From NCBI RefSeq assembly GCF_041022165.1, contig NZ_CP163302.1:1426001-1490000 (forward strand): a stretch of DNA of 64,000 nt. Reading direction: 5' to 3'. The number at the start of each line of letters is the position of its first letter. The first letter of the stretch is position 1. Below are positions 21,091-30,037 of the stretch, piece by piece. The notes under the pieces are model-generated. The model saw only the letters and a program-made list of their open reading frames with translations, did no database searches and was not told the origin of the DNA. The translations under genes were made by a program, and so were the position numbers. Source of the DNA: Sinomonas sp. P10A9. Its GTDB lineage: Bacteria; Actinomycetota; Actinomycetes; Actinomycetales; Micrococcaceae.

Positions 21091-22245
21091 GTGGATTCCC
21101 AGAACTCCATCGTCCAACTCAAGGACCGCACCCCGCGGCCGCTCGGCGTCGCCGTTGTCGGCGCCGGGTACTGGGGGCCGAATCTGGCCCGGAACTTCGC
21201 CACGGCCCCGGACTGGGACCTCAAGGCCATCTGTGATCTCGACACCGAACGGGCCGCGGTGCTCGCGGCCCGGTTCAGGGTTCCGGCCGTGGGTTCGCTC
21301 GACGAGGCGCTCGACACCTTCGAGATCGACGCCGTCGCGATCGCGACTCCGGCACGTACCCACCACGGGATCGCGCTCACGGCGCTCGGCGCCGGCAAGC
21401 ATGTGCTTGTCGAGAAGCCGCTCGCCGACCACTGGGACAGGGGCGTCGACATGGTGACAGCCGCCGAGTCGCGCGGGCTCGTCCTCATGGCCGACCACAC
21501 ATACTGCTACACCCCGGCCGTGCAGAAGATGCGCGAGGTGCTCCACGACGGCGATCTCGGCGAGGTCCTCTACATCGACTCCGTGCGCATCAACCTCGGC
21601 CTCGTCCAGCCGGACGTCGACGTCTTCTGGGATCTCGCGCCCCATGATCTGGCCATCCTGGACTACATCCTCCCCGAGGGGCTCGCCCCGGAAACGATCT
21701 CCGCCCACGGCGCGGATCCCCTCGGCACCGGCCGGGATTGCGTCGGCCATTTGTCCTTCGACCTTCCGCTGGGAGGCATGGCCCACATCCACGTCAACTG
21801 GCTCAGCCCGACCAAGATCCGCCAGATGGTGGTGGGAGGGACCAAGCGGACTCTCGTCTGGGATGACCTCAACCCGCAGCAGCGGCTCAGTGTGTACGAC
21901 CGAGGCGTCCAGCTGCCTCCCCGCGGCGCACGGCGCGCCCTGGACCGCCGGGACGTCGCGATCTCGTACCGCCTCGGCGACACATGGTCGCCCGCCCTTC
22001 CCGAACGGGAGGCACTGGGCAGCATGGTGGCCGAGTTCGCGACGGCCATCCGGGACGCCCGCCCGTCGGTAACGAGCGGAGCGTCGGCGCTCCGCGTGCT
22101 CGGGGTCCTCGACGCGACGACGCGGAGCCTCCAGCTCGGAGGCGCCCAGGCCGCAGTCGCCGAGCCGCCCGTCGCGATCGCGACAGGCGGGTATGGACAG
22201 GAAACCGCAGGGGAGATCGGGATGAGCAGGGGGGCCGAGGCGTGA
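21091..22245 (+). CDS. Gfo/Idh/MocA oxidoreductase (WlbA/WbpB-like)
   Basis: NAD-dependent sugar-nucleotide dehydrogenase, 384 aa. The Rossmann motif is VAVVGAGYWGPNLARNF near residues 15-31, the conserved EKPLADHWDRG (Lys of the active site) is near residue 110, and the C-terminal alpha/beta domain follows. In the WlbA/WbpB branch the enzyme oxidises the 3-hydroxyl of UDP-GlcNAc-uronate before transamination and acetylation. The presence of two DegT aminotransferases and a WlbB-like acetyltransferase (42479) favours such a role, but the exact substrate is inference. GTG 21091 has a long AAGGAAGAAGG site. The stop overlaps the next start (GTGA). Confidence 0.8.
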   Translation: MDSQNSIVQLKDRTPRPLGVAVVGAGYWGPNLARNFATAPDWDLKAICDLDTERAAVLAARFRVPAVGSLDEALDTFEIDAVAIATPARTHHGIALTALGAGKHVLVEKPLADHWDRGVDMVTAAESRGLVLMADHTYCYTPAVQKMREVLHDGDLGEVLYIDSVRINLGLVQPDVDVFWDLAPHDLAILDYILPEGLAPETISAHGADPLGTGRDCVGHLSFDLPLGGMAHIHVNWLSPTKIRQMVVGGTKRTLVWDDLNPQQRLSVYDRGVQLPPRGARRALDRRDVAISYRLGDTWSPALPEREALGSMVAEFATAIRDARPSVTSGASALRVLGVLDATTRSLQLGGAQAAVAEPPVAIATGGYGQETAGEIGMSRGAEA

Positions 22246-23237
22246 GCGTGCTGGCAGGGGCGTGCGCCCTCGTGACGGGCGGGGCAGGGACCATCGGATC
22301 GACGGTCGTCGACCAGCTGCTCGACGCCGGCGTCGACCACGTGGACGTTCTGGACAATCTCACGCGGGGTCGGCTCGCGAACCTCGACCATGCGCTCGCG
22401 ACGGGTCGGGTGCGCCTCATCGACGGCGACCTCCGCAACCGCGACGTGGTCCACGATGCGACGGTAGGCAAGGACCTCGTGTTCCACGAGGCCGCGATCC
22501 GCATCACCCAGTGTGCCGAGCAACCTCGGCTCGCGCTCGAAGTGCTCGTCGACGGGACGTTCTCCGTCCTCGAAGCGGCAGCGCAGCACGGGGTGGACAA
22601 GGTGGTCCTCGCTTCGAGTGCGTCGGTGTACGGGGCAGCGGATGACTTCCCCACGGCGGAGCGCCACCACCACCACAACAACGACACGTTCTACGGCGCG
22701 GCAAAGAGCTTCAATGAGGGGATGGCGCGCAGCTTCCGCGCGATGCACGGGCTCGACTACGTGGCCCTGAGGTACTTCAACGTGTACGGGCCACGGATGG
22801 ACGTCCACGGGCTCTACACCGAGGTGCTCGTCCGCTGGATGGAGCGCATCGCGGACGGGCGCCCACCGCTCGTCTATGGCAACGGCGAGCAGACGATGGA
22901 CTTCGTCTACACCGCCGACGTCGCGCGGGCGAACATCCTCGCGGCCGAATCCTCGGTGCGGGAGGGCGTGTACAACGTTGCCAGCGGTTCGGAGACGAGC
23001 CTCCTCGCGCTCGCCGTAGCACTCCTGGAGGCCATGGACTCGAAGCTCTCGGTCGAGTTCGGTCCCGAGCGGACCGTCAACGCCGTGGCCCGTCGGCTCG
23101 CCGACACGACGGCCGCGGCGCGGGATCTCGGCTTCCGCGCGGAGATGCCGCTCGGGCTGGGGCTCCGCCGCCTGGTGTCGTGGTGGTCGCCGCTGCGCGA
23201 GCAGATCGCGGCCGCTCGGGTGGTGGCGGCGTCATGA
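22242..23237 (+). CDS. NAD-dependent epimerase/dehydratase (extended SDR)
   Basis: A 331-aa sugar-nucleotide epimerase or dehydratase. NAD motif TGGAGTIGSTVVDQL lies near residues 9-23, the Ser of the catalytic triad is in VVLASSASVYG, and the YxxxK pair is FYGAAKSFNEG. The later segment YFNVYGPRMDVHGLYTEVL is typical of UDP-glucose/UDP-GlcNAc 4-epimerase-like enzymes. GTG 22242 overlaps the preceding stop by four bases, and the gene itself overlaps the next one (ATGA). It probably supplies a hexose or hexosamine epimer for the repeat unit; the substrate is not determined. Confidence 0.85.
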   Translation: MSVLAGACALVTGGAGTIGSTVVDQLLDAGVDHVDVLDNLTRGRLANLDHALATGRVRLIDGDLRNRDVVHDATVGKDLVFHEAAIRITQCAEQPRLALEVLVDGTFSVLEAAAQHGVDKVVLASSASVYGAADDFPTAERHHHHNNDTFYGAAKSFNEGMARSFRAMHGLDYVALRYFNVYGPRMDVHGLYTEVLVRWMERIADGRPPLVYGNGEQTMDFVYTADVARANILAAESSVREGVYNVASGSETSLLALAVALLEAMDSKLSVEFGPERTVNAVARRLADTTAAARDLGFRAEMPLGLGLRRLVSWWSPLREQIAAARVVAAS

Positions 23238-24472
23238 ACCAGCAGGTGGAGCCCAGCGTGGAGCCCAGCACGGAGACGGGCGGCCGTCCCTCCGAAAACG
23301 GCGGGCGCATCAACGTCATGAAGCCGTGGGTGGGGGCGGAGGAGGCCCGCGCGGTCGCCGACGTGATCGCTTCCGGGTGGCTCGCGCAGGGGCCCCAGGT
23401 GGCGAAATTCGAGGACGCGTTCGCCGCGTCCCAGGGTGTGCGGCATGCCGTCGCGACGTCGAGCTGCACGACGGCGCTCCATCTTGCCCTGCTCGTCGCC
23501 GGGGTGCGAGCAGGGCAGGAGGTTGTCGTGCCGTCGCTGTCCTTCATCGCGACGGCGAATGCGCCGCGGTACGTGGGCGCGGACCCGGTCTTCGCGGATG
23601 TCGACCCCGTGACGGGGAACGTCACCGCCGAGACCGTGTCCGAGGTGCTGGGCCCACGGACCGCGGCCGTCGTCGTCGTCGATCAGGGCGGCCTGCCAGC
23701 CGACCTCGCACCCCTGCTGGCGGTGTGCCGCTCCCGGGGGATCCCACTCGTCGAGGACGCGGCCTGCGCCGCCGGGTCGACCTACCGCGGGCGACCCGTC
23801 GGGGCGGGTGCCGATATCGCGGCGTGGTCGTTCCACCCGCGCAAGCTCCTGACCACGGGCGAGGGCGGAATGCTCACGACCTCCAACGCCGAGTGGGTCG
23901 AGCGGGCACGACGTCTTCGGCAGCACTCGGCGAGCGTCTCCGCGGCCGAACGGCACGAGGCCGTGCGGGCCCCCGCCGAGCAGTACCTCGAGCTCGGATT
24001 CAACTACCGGATGACGGATGTGCAGGCAGCGATCGGTCTCGTCCAGCTGGGGCGCCTGCCCGAGATGGTGGCGCGGCGTCGCGAGCTGGCCGCGGCCTAC
24101 CGCGCCGCGCTCGACGACCTCCCCGGCTTTCGCCTCGTCGAAGACCCTCTCGACGGGACCACGAACTACCAGTCCCTGTGGGCCGAGATCGGCGACGAGT
24201 TCTACCTGGACCGGGACCGGCTGCTCGATGCGCTCGCCGCGGAGGGCATCTCGGCGCGGCCCGGGATCATGGCCGCGCACCTCGAGCCGGCGTTCGTCGG
24301 GACGGCGCGCGTCCCTCTGCCCGTCACCGAGCGGCTCACCCGGAGCACGATCATCTTGCCGCTGTACCACGAGCTGGGCCTCGATGGGGTGCAGCGCGTC
24401 GCCGCGGCCATCCACCGGGCGTCGGCTGCCGTTGGCTCGTCCAGTGCGCGCTCAGGGGCCAGACATGGCTGA
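23234..24472 (+). CDS. DegT/DnrJ/EryC1 sugar aminotransferase 1
   Basis: PLP enzyme that transaminates a keto-sugar nucleotide, 412 aa including an N-terminal extension of about 30 residues. The PLP lysine is K204 in WSFHPRKLLTTGEGGML. The N-terminal substrate loop GWLAQGPQVAKFEDAFA and the cofactor segment ATSSCTTALHLAL are visible. ATG 23234 overlaps the epimerase stop. It overlaps the next gene by eight bases. The pairing with the hexapeptide acyltransferase directly downstream resembles PglE-PglD (4-amino sugar formation and N-acetylation), although no PglF-type dehydratase is in the window. Confidence 0.88.
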   Translation: MNQQVEPSVEPSTETGGRPSENGGRINVMKPWVGAEEARAVADVIASGWLAQGPQVAKFEDAFAASQGVRHAVATSSCTTALHLALLVAGVRAGQEVVVPSLSFIATANAPRYVGADPVFADVDPVTGNVTAETVSEVLGPRTAAVVVVDQGGLPADLAPLLAVCRSRGIPLVEDAACAAGSTYRGRPVGAGADIAAWSFHPRKLLTTGEGGMLTTSNAEWVERARRLRQHSASVSAAERHEAVRAPAEQYLELGFNYRMTDVQAAIGLVQLGRLPEMVARRRELAAAYRAALDDLPGFRLVEDPLDGTTNYQSLWAEIGDEFYLDRDRLLDALAAEGISARPGIMAAHLEPAFVGTARVPLPVTERLTRSTIILPLYHELGLDGVQRVAAAIHRASAAVGSSSARSGARHG

Positions 24473-25127
24473 GCTGCTCCTCGTCGCCGCGAGCGGTCTG
24501 GCCCGCGAAGTGATGGCCCTCGTCCGCGCGAGCGACGACTTCGACGTCCTCGGCATCCTCGACGACGATCCGCTCCGCACGGGCAGCGTCCTGGACGGCG
24601 CACATGTCCTTGGCCCCCTCGCCGAGGTGCGCAGGCACCCGGGCGCCCGCGTCGTCGTGTGCGTGGGAAGCGGAGTGGTGCGCGCGGACATCGTGCGCAG
24701 GCTCGGGGCGATGGGTTTCCCTCCCGGCAGGTACGCCACCATCATGCATCCGAGCGTCCAGGTGCCCGAGGGGTGCAGCGTGGGGGAGGGGAGCATCCTG
24801 CTGGCGAACGTCGTCCTGACGGCCGCAGTGACCGTGGGGCGGCACGTCGTCGTGATGCCGGGCGCGGTGCTCACGCACGGAGACTTTGTGGACGACTACG
24901 CGACGTTCGCTGCGGGTGCAGCGCTCGGGGGGTCCGTCGTCGTCGGCCGGGCGGCCTATCTCGGGATGAACAGCAGCGTCCGGCAGCGCACCCGCGTCGG
25001 AGCGCGCGCGGTGATCGGGATGGGCGCGGCCGTGATCTCCGACATTCCCGACGGCCAGACGTGGGTTGGCGTCCCCGCCCGGCGGATGTCCCAGAGCCCG
25101 GACGACGCCCCCGAGGAGGAGTCATGA
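24465..25127 (+). CDS. NeuD/PglD-like sugar O/N-acyltransferase
   Basis: A 220-aa protein with an N-terminal Rossmann-like sugar-nucleotide domain (LLLVAASGLAREVMALVRAS) and a C-terminal left-handed beta helix of hexapeptide repeats from about residue 95 (HPSVQVPEGCSVGEGSILL onward). The catalytic His of the family is probably the one in VVMPGAVLTHGDFV. It ends with the common PDGQTWVGVPAR segment. It transfers acetyl from acetyl-CoA to an amino or hydroxyl group of a nucleotide sugar. ATG 24465 lies inside the end of the aminotransferase gene, so translation is coupled. Confidence 0.86.
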   Translation: MAELLLVAASGLAREVMALVRASDDFDVLGILDDDPLRTGSVLDGAHVLGPLAEVRRHPGARVVVCVGSGVVRADIVRRLGAMGFPPGRYATIMHPSVQVPEGCSVGEGSILLANVVLTAAVTVGRHVVVMPGAVLTHGDFVDDYATFAAGAALGGSVVVGRAAYLGMNSSVRQRTRVGARAVIGMGAAVISDIPDGQTWVGVPARRMSQSPDDAPEEES

Positions 25128-26278
25128 CTGCGGAGGTACAGGCCAACCGCCTGCAGGCGCCCCCGCTGCCGGTGCCGTTCGTGGACCTCGCGGCGCAGCA
25201 GGCGGAGATCAGCGCGGACGTTGTCCCCGAGGTGCTGCGGGCCCTCGAGACGGGCGACTTCATCGGCGGGCCGCACGTCGCGGCATTCGAGGCGGAGTAC
25301 GCCGAATTCGTCGGCACCCGCTCGTGCGTCGGGGTCGCGAACGGGACGGACGCGCTCGAGCTCGCGTTGCGCGCCGTCGGCGTCGGACCGGGCGGCGAGG
25401 TGATCCTGCCTGCGAACACCTTCGTTGCCACGGCCGAGGCGGTAGTTCGGGCCGGGGCGCGTCCGGTGCTGGTCGACGTCGACCCCGAGTCCCTCCTCAT
25501 CGACACGAGCTTGGTGGGCCGGGCGGTGGGTCCTAAGACGCAGGCCATCGTCCCGGTCCACCTATATGGCCAGACTGCGCCCGTGGAGGAACTGGTGCCG
25601 ATCGCGCTCGACGCCGGGGTAGCCGTGGTCGAGGACGCCGCCCAGGCGCAGGGCGCGCGCCGGTACGGCCGTGCCGCGGGGTCCCTCGGCGATATCGCCG
25701 CGACGAGCTTCTACCCGGGCAAGAATCTCGGCGCCGCGGGCGACGCTGGCGCTGTCACCACTGACGACTGCTCGCTCGCCGACCACGTGCGCCTTCTCGC
25801 GGCGCATGGGAGCCGGGTCAAGTACGTCCACGAGGTTGCCGGGTGGAACTCGCGGCTCGACGCCGTGCAGGCCGTGGTGCTGCGCGCCAAGCTTCGGCGC
25901 CTGGAGGTCTGGAACGCACGCCGCCGCGCGGCGGCTTCGCTCTACGGCTCGCTTCTCGAAGGGGTGCCCGGCCTAGTGGTGCCGCGTTCTCTGGACGGCA
26001 ACGAGGACGTGTGGCACCTGTACGTGGTGAGGATCCTCGGGCCGGGGCGGCGCGAGCGGGTGCAGGCGGCGCTCGCCGCCGCAGGGATCGGTTCGGGCAT
26101 CCACTATCCGACGCCCGTTCACCTCACCCCAGCCTTCCGATTCCTCGGCTACCGGGCCGGCAATTTCCCGGTAGCCGAGGCCGCCGCCGGGCAGATCCTT
26201 TCGCTGCCGATGTTCCCGCACATCACGCCGGAGCAGGTGGCGCGGGTCGCGGACGCGCTGCAGGGGGCGGTGGGGTGA
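25124..26278 (+). CDS. DegT/DnrJ/EryC1 sugar aminotransferase 2 (WlbC/WbpE-like)
   Basis: Second PLP sugar aminotransferase, 384 aa. The PLP lysine is K200 in TSFYPGKNLGAAGDAGA; VANGTDALELALRAVGVGPG and EDAAQAQGARRYGR are further family marks. This FYPGKNLGA form is the one found in 3-amino sugar enzymes such as WlbC/WbpE and FdtB/QdtB, so it is the likelier partner of the WlbA-like oxidoreductase. Start ATGA overlaps the acyltransferase stop, and the stop overlaps the flippase start (TGATG). Confidence 0.88.
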   Translation: MTAEVQANRLQAPPLPVPFVDLAAQQAEISADVVPEVLRALETGDFIGGPHVAAFEAEYAEFVGTRSCVGVANGTDALELALRAVGVGPGGEVILPANTFVATAEAVVRAGARPVLVDVDPESLLIDTSLVGRAVGPKTQAIVPVHLYGQTAPVEELVPIALDAGVAVVEDAAQAQGARRYGRAAGSLGDIAATSFYPGKNLGAAGDAGAVTTDDCSLADHVRLLAAHGSRVKYVHEVAGWNSRLDAVQAVVLRAKLRRLEVWNARRRAAASLYGSLLEGVPGLVVPRSLDGNEDVWHLYVVRILGPGRRERVQAALAAAGIGSGIHYPTPVHLTPAFRFLGYRAGNFPVAEAAAGQILSLPMFPHITPEQVARVADALQGAVG

Positions 26279-27750
26279 TGGGGAGGAGGGTGAGGTGGAA
26301 GCAGCGGAGGACGAGCGTCAGCGTTGGTTCCGGAGCCGTGTGGAGCGGGTTGAACACCATCGTCATGAAGGCCTCCAACATTGCGGTCACCGTGGTCGTA
26401 GTCCGGCTCGTCTCACCCCATGACTTCGGTGTCTTCACCGCCGCGCTTGTCGCCGGCACGATCGCAACGGCGATCTGCGAGCTCGGCGTCGCGTCCACCC
26501 TCATCCGCCGGGATCTAGACCTCGGCCGACTTGCGCCGACCGTCGTGGCGATCGCGTGGGTTTGGGCTGTCCTCCTCGCCGTGGTCATGGCCTCCGCCGC
26601 CGAACCCATCGGGATCGTTCTGGGGAGTTCCGAGGCCGCCGAGCCCATCCGGGTGCTCGCGCTGGGCGTTGCGCTTTCCGGATTCTCAGCGGTGCCTGGT
26701 TCATTGCTCGCTCGTGGATTCAAGCAAGGGTCGCTGTTCCTCGCGAGTGCTCTGGCCTTCGTTCCGTCCAGCGCGCTCCTGCTCTTCCTCGCGTCGGGCG
26801 GCGCCGGGGCGATGGCCTTCGCATGGTCGAAAGTCGTCGGCGGCCTGGTCTCGGCGACAGCGATGGCCATCTTCGCGAGGAGATGGTTCTGGCCGAGATT
26901 CGACCGTGTCGCCTTCGCTGAAGTCCTGAGGATTGGAATCCCCTTGGCAGGAGCGAATCTCATCGGCTACGTGCTGCTGAACGCCGATTTCGCCTTGGTT
27001 GGACACAGCCTCGGGCCCGCTCAGCTGGGGATCTACTCGGTCGCCTTCACCGTCTCGTCGCTGTCCGTCTCCGTGCTGTCCTCGGTGCTCAACTCAGTGG
27101 CGATGCCCGCGTTCTCCGAGCACGCGGGGGACCCGGCCGGGATACGTTCAAGCGTTGGGAAGTGGCTTCACGCGGTGTTTCTCATGGGGGCGCCGGTGTG
27201 TGGCCTCACCATGGCCTTCTCACATGAGATCATCTCAGTCCTCTACGGCACTTCCTGGGCTCCTGCCGCAGCCGTTGTCGGCATCCTCGCTCTCTATGGG
27301 ATCCCCATGCTTGTCGAGCTCATGATGTCGAACCTTCTCGTCGCCCTGGGGAAGACAGGGACCGTCCTGCTGGTCCAAGGGGTGTGGCTGGTGGTACTGG
27401 GCCTCGCGATGGCCGTCGGGCTGCAGCTCGTTGGTCTCACGGGAGTCGCGTGGGCACACGTGGCGGTTCTGCTGGGCGTTGTCCTCCCGCTTCAAGTGGG
27501 ACTGCTGACGAGGGCCTTGCCCCGGGTGCTCGCAGGCCTGTGGAAGCTTGCCATCCGCCCGATGGTCGCCACTGTTGCCGCCGCAGCGATCGGGACAGCC
27601 CTCGCGATTCCGATGCCTACCGACGCGTCGAGGCTGTTCGTGGGCGGTGCAGCCGCTGCTCTGGTCTACGCCGGCGGCCTCCGCCGCGAGTGGGCGGTGT
27701 ACCTTCCCGCGCTGCGTCCCGGGCGCTCCGCCCTTCGAGAGGAAGCCTGA
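26278..27750 (+). CDS. Polysaccharide flippase (Wzx/MATE-like), 490 aa
   Basis: Multispanning membrane protein with roughly 12-14 hydrophobic segments, of the oligosaccharide flippase family. Typical opening: VWSGLNTIVMKASNIAVTVVVVRLVSPHDFGVF, with the conserved Pro-Asp/His-Phe-Gly after TM1. It should move lipid-linked repeat units across the membrane. The longer open frame upstream (from 25843) is inside the aminotransferase gene and is rejected. ATG 26278 shares a base with the preceding TGA. The GC content drops a little here compared with the enzymes upstream. Confidence 0.86.
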   Translation: MGRRVRWKQRRTSVSVGSGAVWSGLNTIVMKASNIAVTVVVVRLVSPHDFGVFTAALVAGTIATAICELGVASTLIRRDLDLGRLAPTVVAIAWVWAVLLAVVMASAAEPIGIVLGSSEAAEPIRVLALGVALSGFSAVPGSLLARGFKQGSLFLASALAFVPSSALLLFLASGGAGAMAFAWSKVVGGLVSATAMAIFARRWFWPRFDRVAFAEVLRIGIPLAGANLIGYVLLNADFALVGHSLGPAQLGIYSVAFTVSSLSVSVLSSVLNSVAMPAFSEHAGDPAGIRSSVGKWLHAVFLMGAPVCGLTMAFSHEIISVLYGTSWAPAAAVVGILALYGIPMLVELMMSNLLVALGKTGTVLLVQGVWLVVLGLAMAVGLQLVGLTGVAWAHVAVLLGVVLPLQVGLLTRALPRVLAGLWKLAIRPMVATVAAAAIGTALAIPMPTDASRLFVGGAAAALVYAGGLRREWAVYLPALRPGRSALREEA

Positions 27751-28823
27751 TGCAGAAACTGAGAGCGCGTCCGCTGAACGGCCGACCCGTCGTCTCCGTG
27801 GTCATACCCTGCTACAACTACGGCGCATTCTTGCCGATGGCCGTCGACAGCGTGCTCGGTCAACCCGGAGTAGACGTAGAAGTCATCGTTGTGGACGACG
27901 CATCCTCGGATGGAAGCGGAGAGGTGGCTCGCTCCCTGGCACGACACCGGCGACAGGTGACGGCGGTGGTCCATGAAGTCAATATGGGCCACATCGCCAC
28001 CTACAACGACGGATTGGCACGCTGCACCGGTGACTATGTCGCGCTCCTCTCCGCTGACGATCTGCTCGCACCCGGATCATTGGCCCGCGCAGGTGCCGTG
28101 TTCGAGAGATTCCCCGGGGTGGGCCTCGTGTACGGCCATGCCCCGTCCTTCGAACGGGAACCGCCCCGGATGAGCGGGCGCGGCCCTGTCACGTGGTCGG
28201 TCTGGGCCGGGCACGAGTGGACATGGCGGGTATGCGCCGGGGGCGTCAACGTCATCAGCAACCCCGAGGCTGTCGTGAGACGGGCCGTGATCGAGGCGAT
28301 CGGAGGATACGAACGATTGCTGCCGCATACGGCCGACCTCCACTTCTGGCTGCGCGCCGCATCCGTCTCTGACGTGGCCAGGGTGAACGGACGGCATCAG
28401 GGCTACTACAGGATCCACGGCCAGAATATGCATTTCGAGTCTGATGATGTCCAGGACCTCATGGAGCGGTCTTCCATGTTCGAGTTCCTGTATGCGCCAC
28501 GGAATCCCGGAACGTCCCGGGCGGCGGAACTCTACGCGGCTTCGCGCCGAGCGATCGCGTCCGAGGCCCTCCTCCGGGCCGCGCGGGAGTACGATCACGG
28601 TCGGGGACATGGCATCGTCGCTGGGCGCTTCTGCTCGCTCGCGGCCGATCAGGGAGTCGATCTGAGCGTCCTTCCCGCGTGGGAGGTCCTCCGGAAGGAG
28701 AAGAGGCGCACCGGTCTCGGCCCAGCTGGCCGCGTGCTCTCCCTCGCATCCCGCGCAGGACGCCGAGTGAAGTACCACGTTCAGTATGAGCGCTGGCGGC
28801 GTACAGGAGTGTGGTCCTCGTGA
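27750..28823 (+). CDS. Family 2 glycosyltransferase
   Basis: A 357-aa GT-A fold glycosyltransferase. The nucleotide-binding start is VSVVIPCYNYGAFLPMAVDS (residues 15-34), VIVVDDASSDGS follows, and the metal-binding DXD-like site is SADD in YVALLSADDLLAPGS. The C-terminal part (about 230-357) is helical and unlike known domains I recall. It is cytoplasmic and presumably adds one sugar to the lipid-linked unit. ATG 27750 shares its A with the flippase stop. The donor sugar is not predictable. Confidence 0.88.
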   Translation: MQKLRARPLNGRPVVSVVIPCYNYGAFLPMAVDSVLGQPGVDVEVIVVDDASSDGSGEVARSLARHRRQVTAVVHEVNMGHIATYNDGLARCTGDYVALLSADDLLAPGSLARAGAVFERFPGVGLVYGHAPSFEREPPRMSGRGPVTWSVWAGHEWTWRVCAGGVNVISNPEAVVRRAVIEAIGGYERLLPHTADLHFWLRAASVSDVARVNGRHQGYYRIHGQNMHFESDDVQDLMERSSMFEFLYAPRNPGTSRAAELYAASRRAIASEALLRAAREYDHGRGHGIVAGRFCSLAADQGVDLSVLPAWEVLRKEKRRTGLGPAGRVLSLASRAGRRVKYHVQYERWRRTGVWSS

Positions 28824-30037
28824 TCTCGCAGCGGGCGGCCGGCGGTGATCTCGTGGTCCTGTCTGCTGCAAATCGTTGGGACGGCATCCGCTTGGCTGAC
28901 CAGCAGTTGGCGGTCGGACTCTCAAAGCTGGTGCCGGTCATGTACGTTGATCCGCCGGAATCACCGGCCGTGAGGGTCCGATCCGGGGGCTGGCGCGCGA
29001 TCGCCCGCCGAGAGCGAGTTCGATGGCTCAGCCCCACCCTCCTGCGCTTCACACCGGAGGGCATGCTCGGGGTGTCGAGGCCGAGGATAAGGGACGTGAA
29101 TGCAGTATGGTCTGCGCACCAGGTTCGCCGCGTCGTCGCCGGCCTCGGGGCCAGGGTCGTCGCGTCCCTTGAAGCGAATGTCCTCAGTCCCATCTCGGGG
29201 CGGATCGGCGAGGAGCTCAGGGTCTACTGGGCCCAGGACGATTTCGCCGGCATCGCTGCCCTGATAGGCGGCAGCGCTGAAGCGTACGCGCGCGCAGATG
29301 CGAGCCTTGCACGGGCCGCCGACATCGTGATCGCCGCGAACCCGCATGTTGCGGGTGAGCATGAAGCCAAGGGCGCCCGGCCCCGGACGATCCCCTTCGG
29401 ATGCGACGCAGATCACTTCGCTGCTGCCGCGGATTGCGCTCCGGCCCGGGACGTCATCCGACGTCGTCCGCTCGCAGTGTTCATGGGTCACCTAGGAGAC
29501 CGGATCGACGTGACGCTTCTCGAACGCCTCGTGCACGATGGTGTCGGCCTGCTTCTGGTCGGGCCGCGGCACTTCCGCGCCGACTTTGCGCGGTTCGACG
29601 CCCTCCTCGCGCATCCGAGCGTTCAATGGGTCGGAGAGCAGGCGTTCGATTCTCTGCCAGGCTACCTAGCGTGTGCCGATGTCGGCCTGGTGCCCTACAA
29701 CCACTCTCGCTTCAACATCGGCAGCTTCCCGCTCAAGACGCTCGAGTACCTCGCAGCGGGTCTGCCCGTCGTCTCGACGTCGCTGCCCGGTGTCGAGTGG
29801 ATTGGCTCCGAGGACATCACCTTCGCCGATGACCCGCAGAGTTTCTCATCCGCCGTCCGGAGCGTGGCGTCGGCCGGCAGGAGTGCCGCAACCGACCGTC
29901 GTCGGCGTGAGCTTGCGGCCAGACACAGCTGGGATGCCAGAGCACGCGATTTCGCATGCGTCATGGGCATCACGCAAGCCGCTCGCCACGACGGGGGCGC
30001 TCTGCGGAGGCCCCTCGGAAGGGTGGGAGAACCGTGA
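28820..30037 (+). CDS. Glycosyltransferase, GT-B fold (TuaH-like)
   Basis: A 405-aa glycosyltransferase with two Rossmann-like halves. The acceptor half has YWAQDDFAGIAALIGGS, a segment resembling the YxxxDD region of TuaH-type teichuronic acid enzymes. The donor half has IPFGCDADHF, VFMGHLGDRID and the C-terminal nucleotide-sugar site YNHSRFNIGSFPLKTLEYLA (EYLAAG). I chose GTG 28820, which overlaps the upstream stop (GTGA) and lies 11 bases after ACAGGAG. GTG 28811 in the same frame is possible but too close to that ribosome site. Confidence 0.82.
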   Translation: MISQRAAGGDLVVLSAANRWDGIRLADQQLAVGLSKLVPVMYVDPPESPAVRVRSGGWRAIARRERVRWLSPTLLRFTPEGMLGVSRPRIRDVNAVWSAHQVRRVVAGLGARVVASLEANVLSPISGRIGEELRVYWAQDDFAGIAALIGGSAEAYARADASLARAADIVIAANPHVAGEHEAKGARPRTIPFGCDADHFAAAADCAPARDVIRRRPLAVFMGHLGDRIDVTLLERLVHDGVGLLLVGPRHFRADFARFDALLAHPSVQWVGEQAFDSLPGYLACADVGLVPYNHSRFNIGSFPLKTLEYLAAGLPVVSTSLPGVEWIGSEDITFADDPQSFSSAVRSVASAGRSAATDRRRRELAARHSWDARARDFACVMGITQAARHDGGALRRPLGRVGEP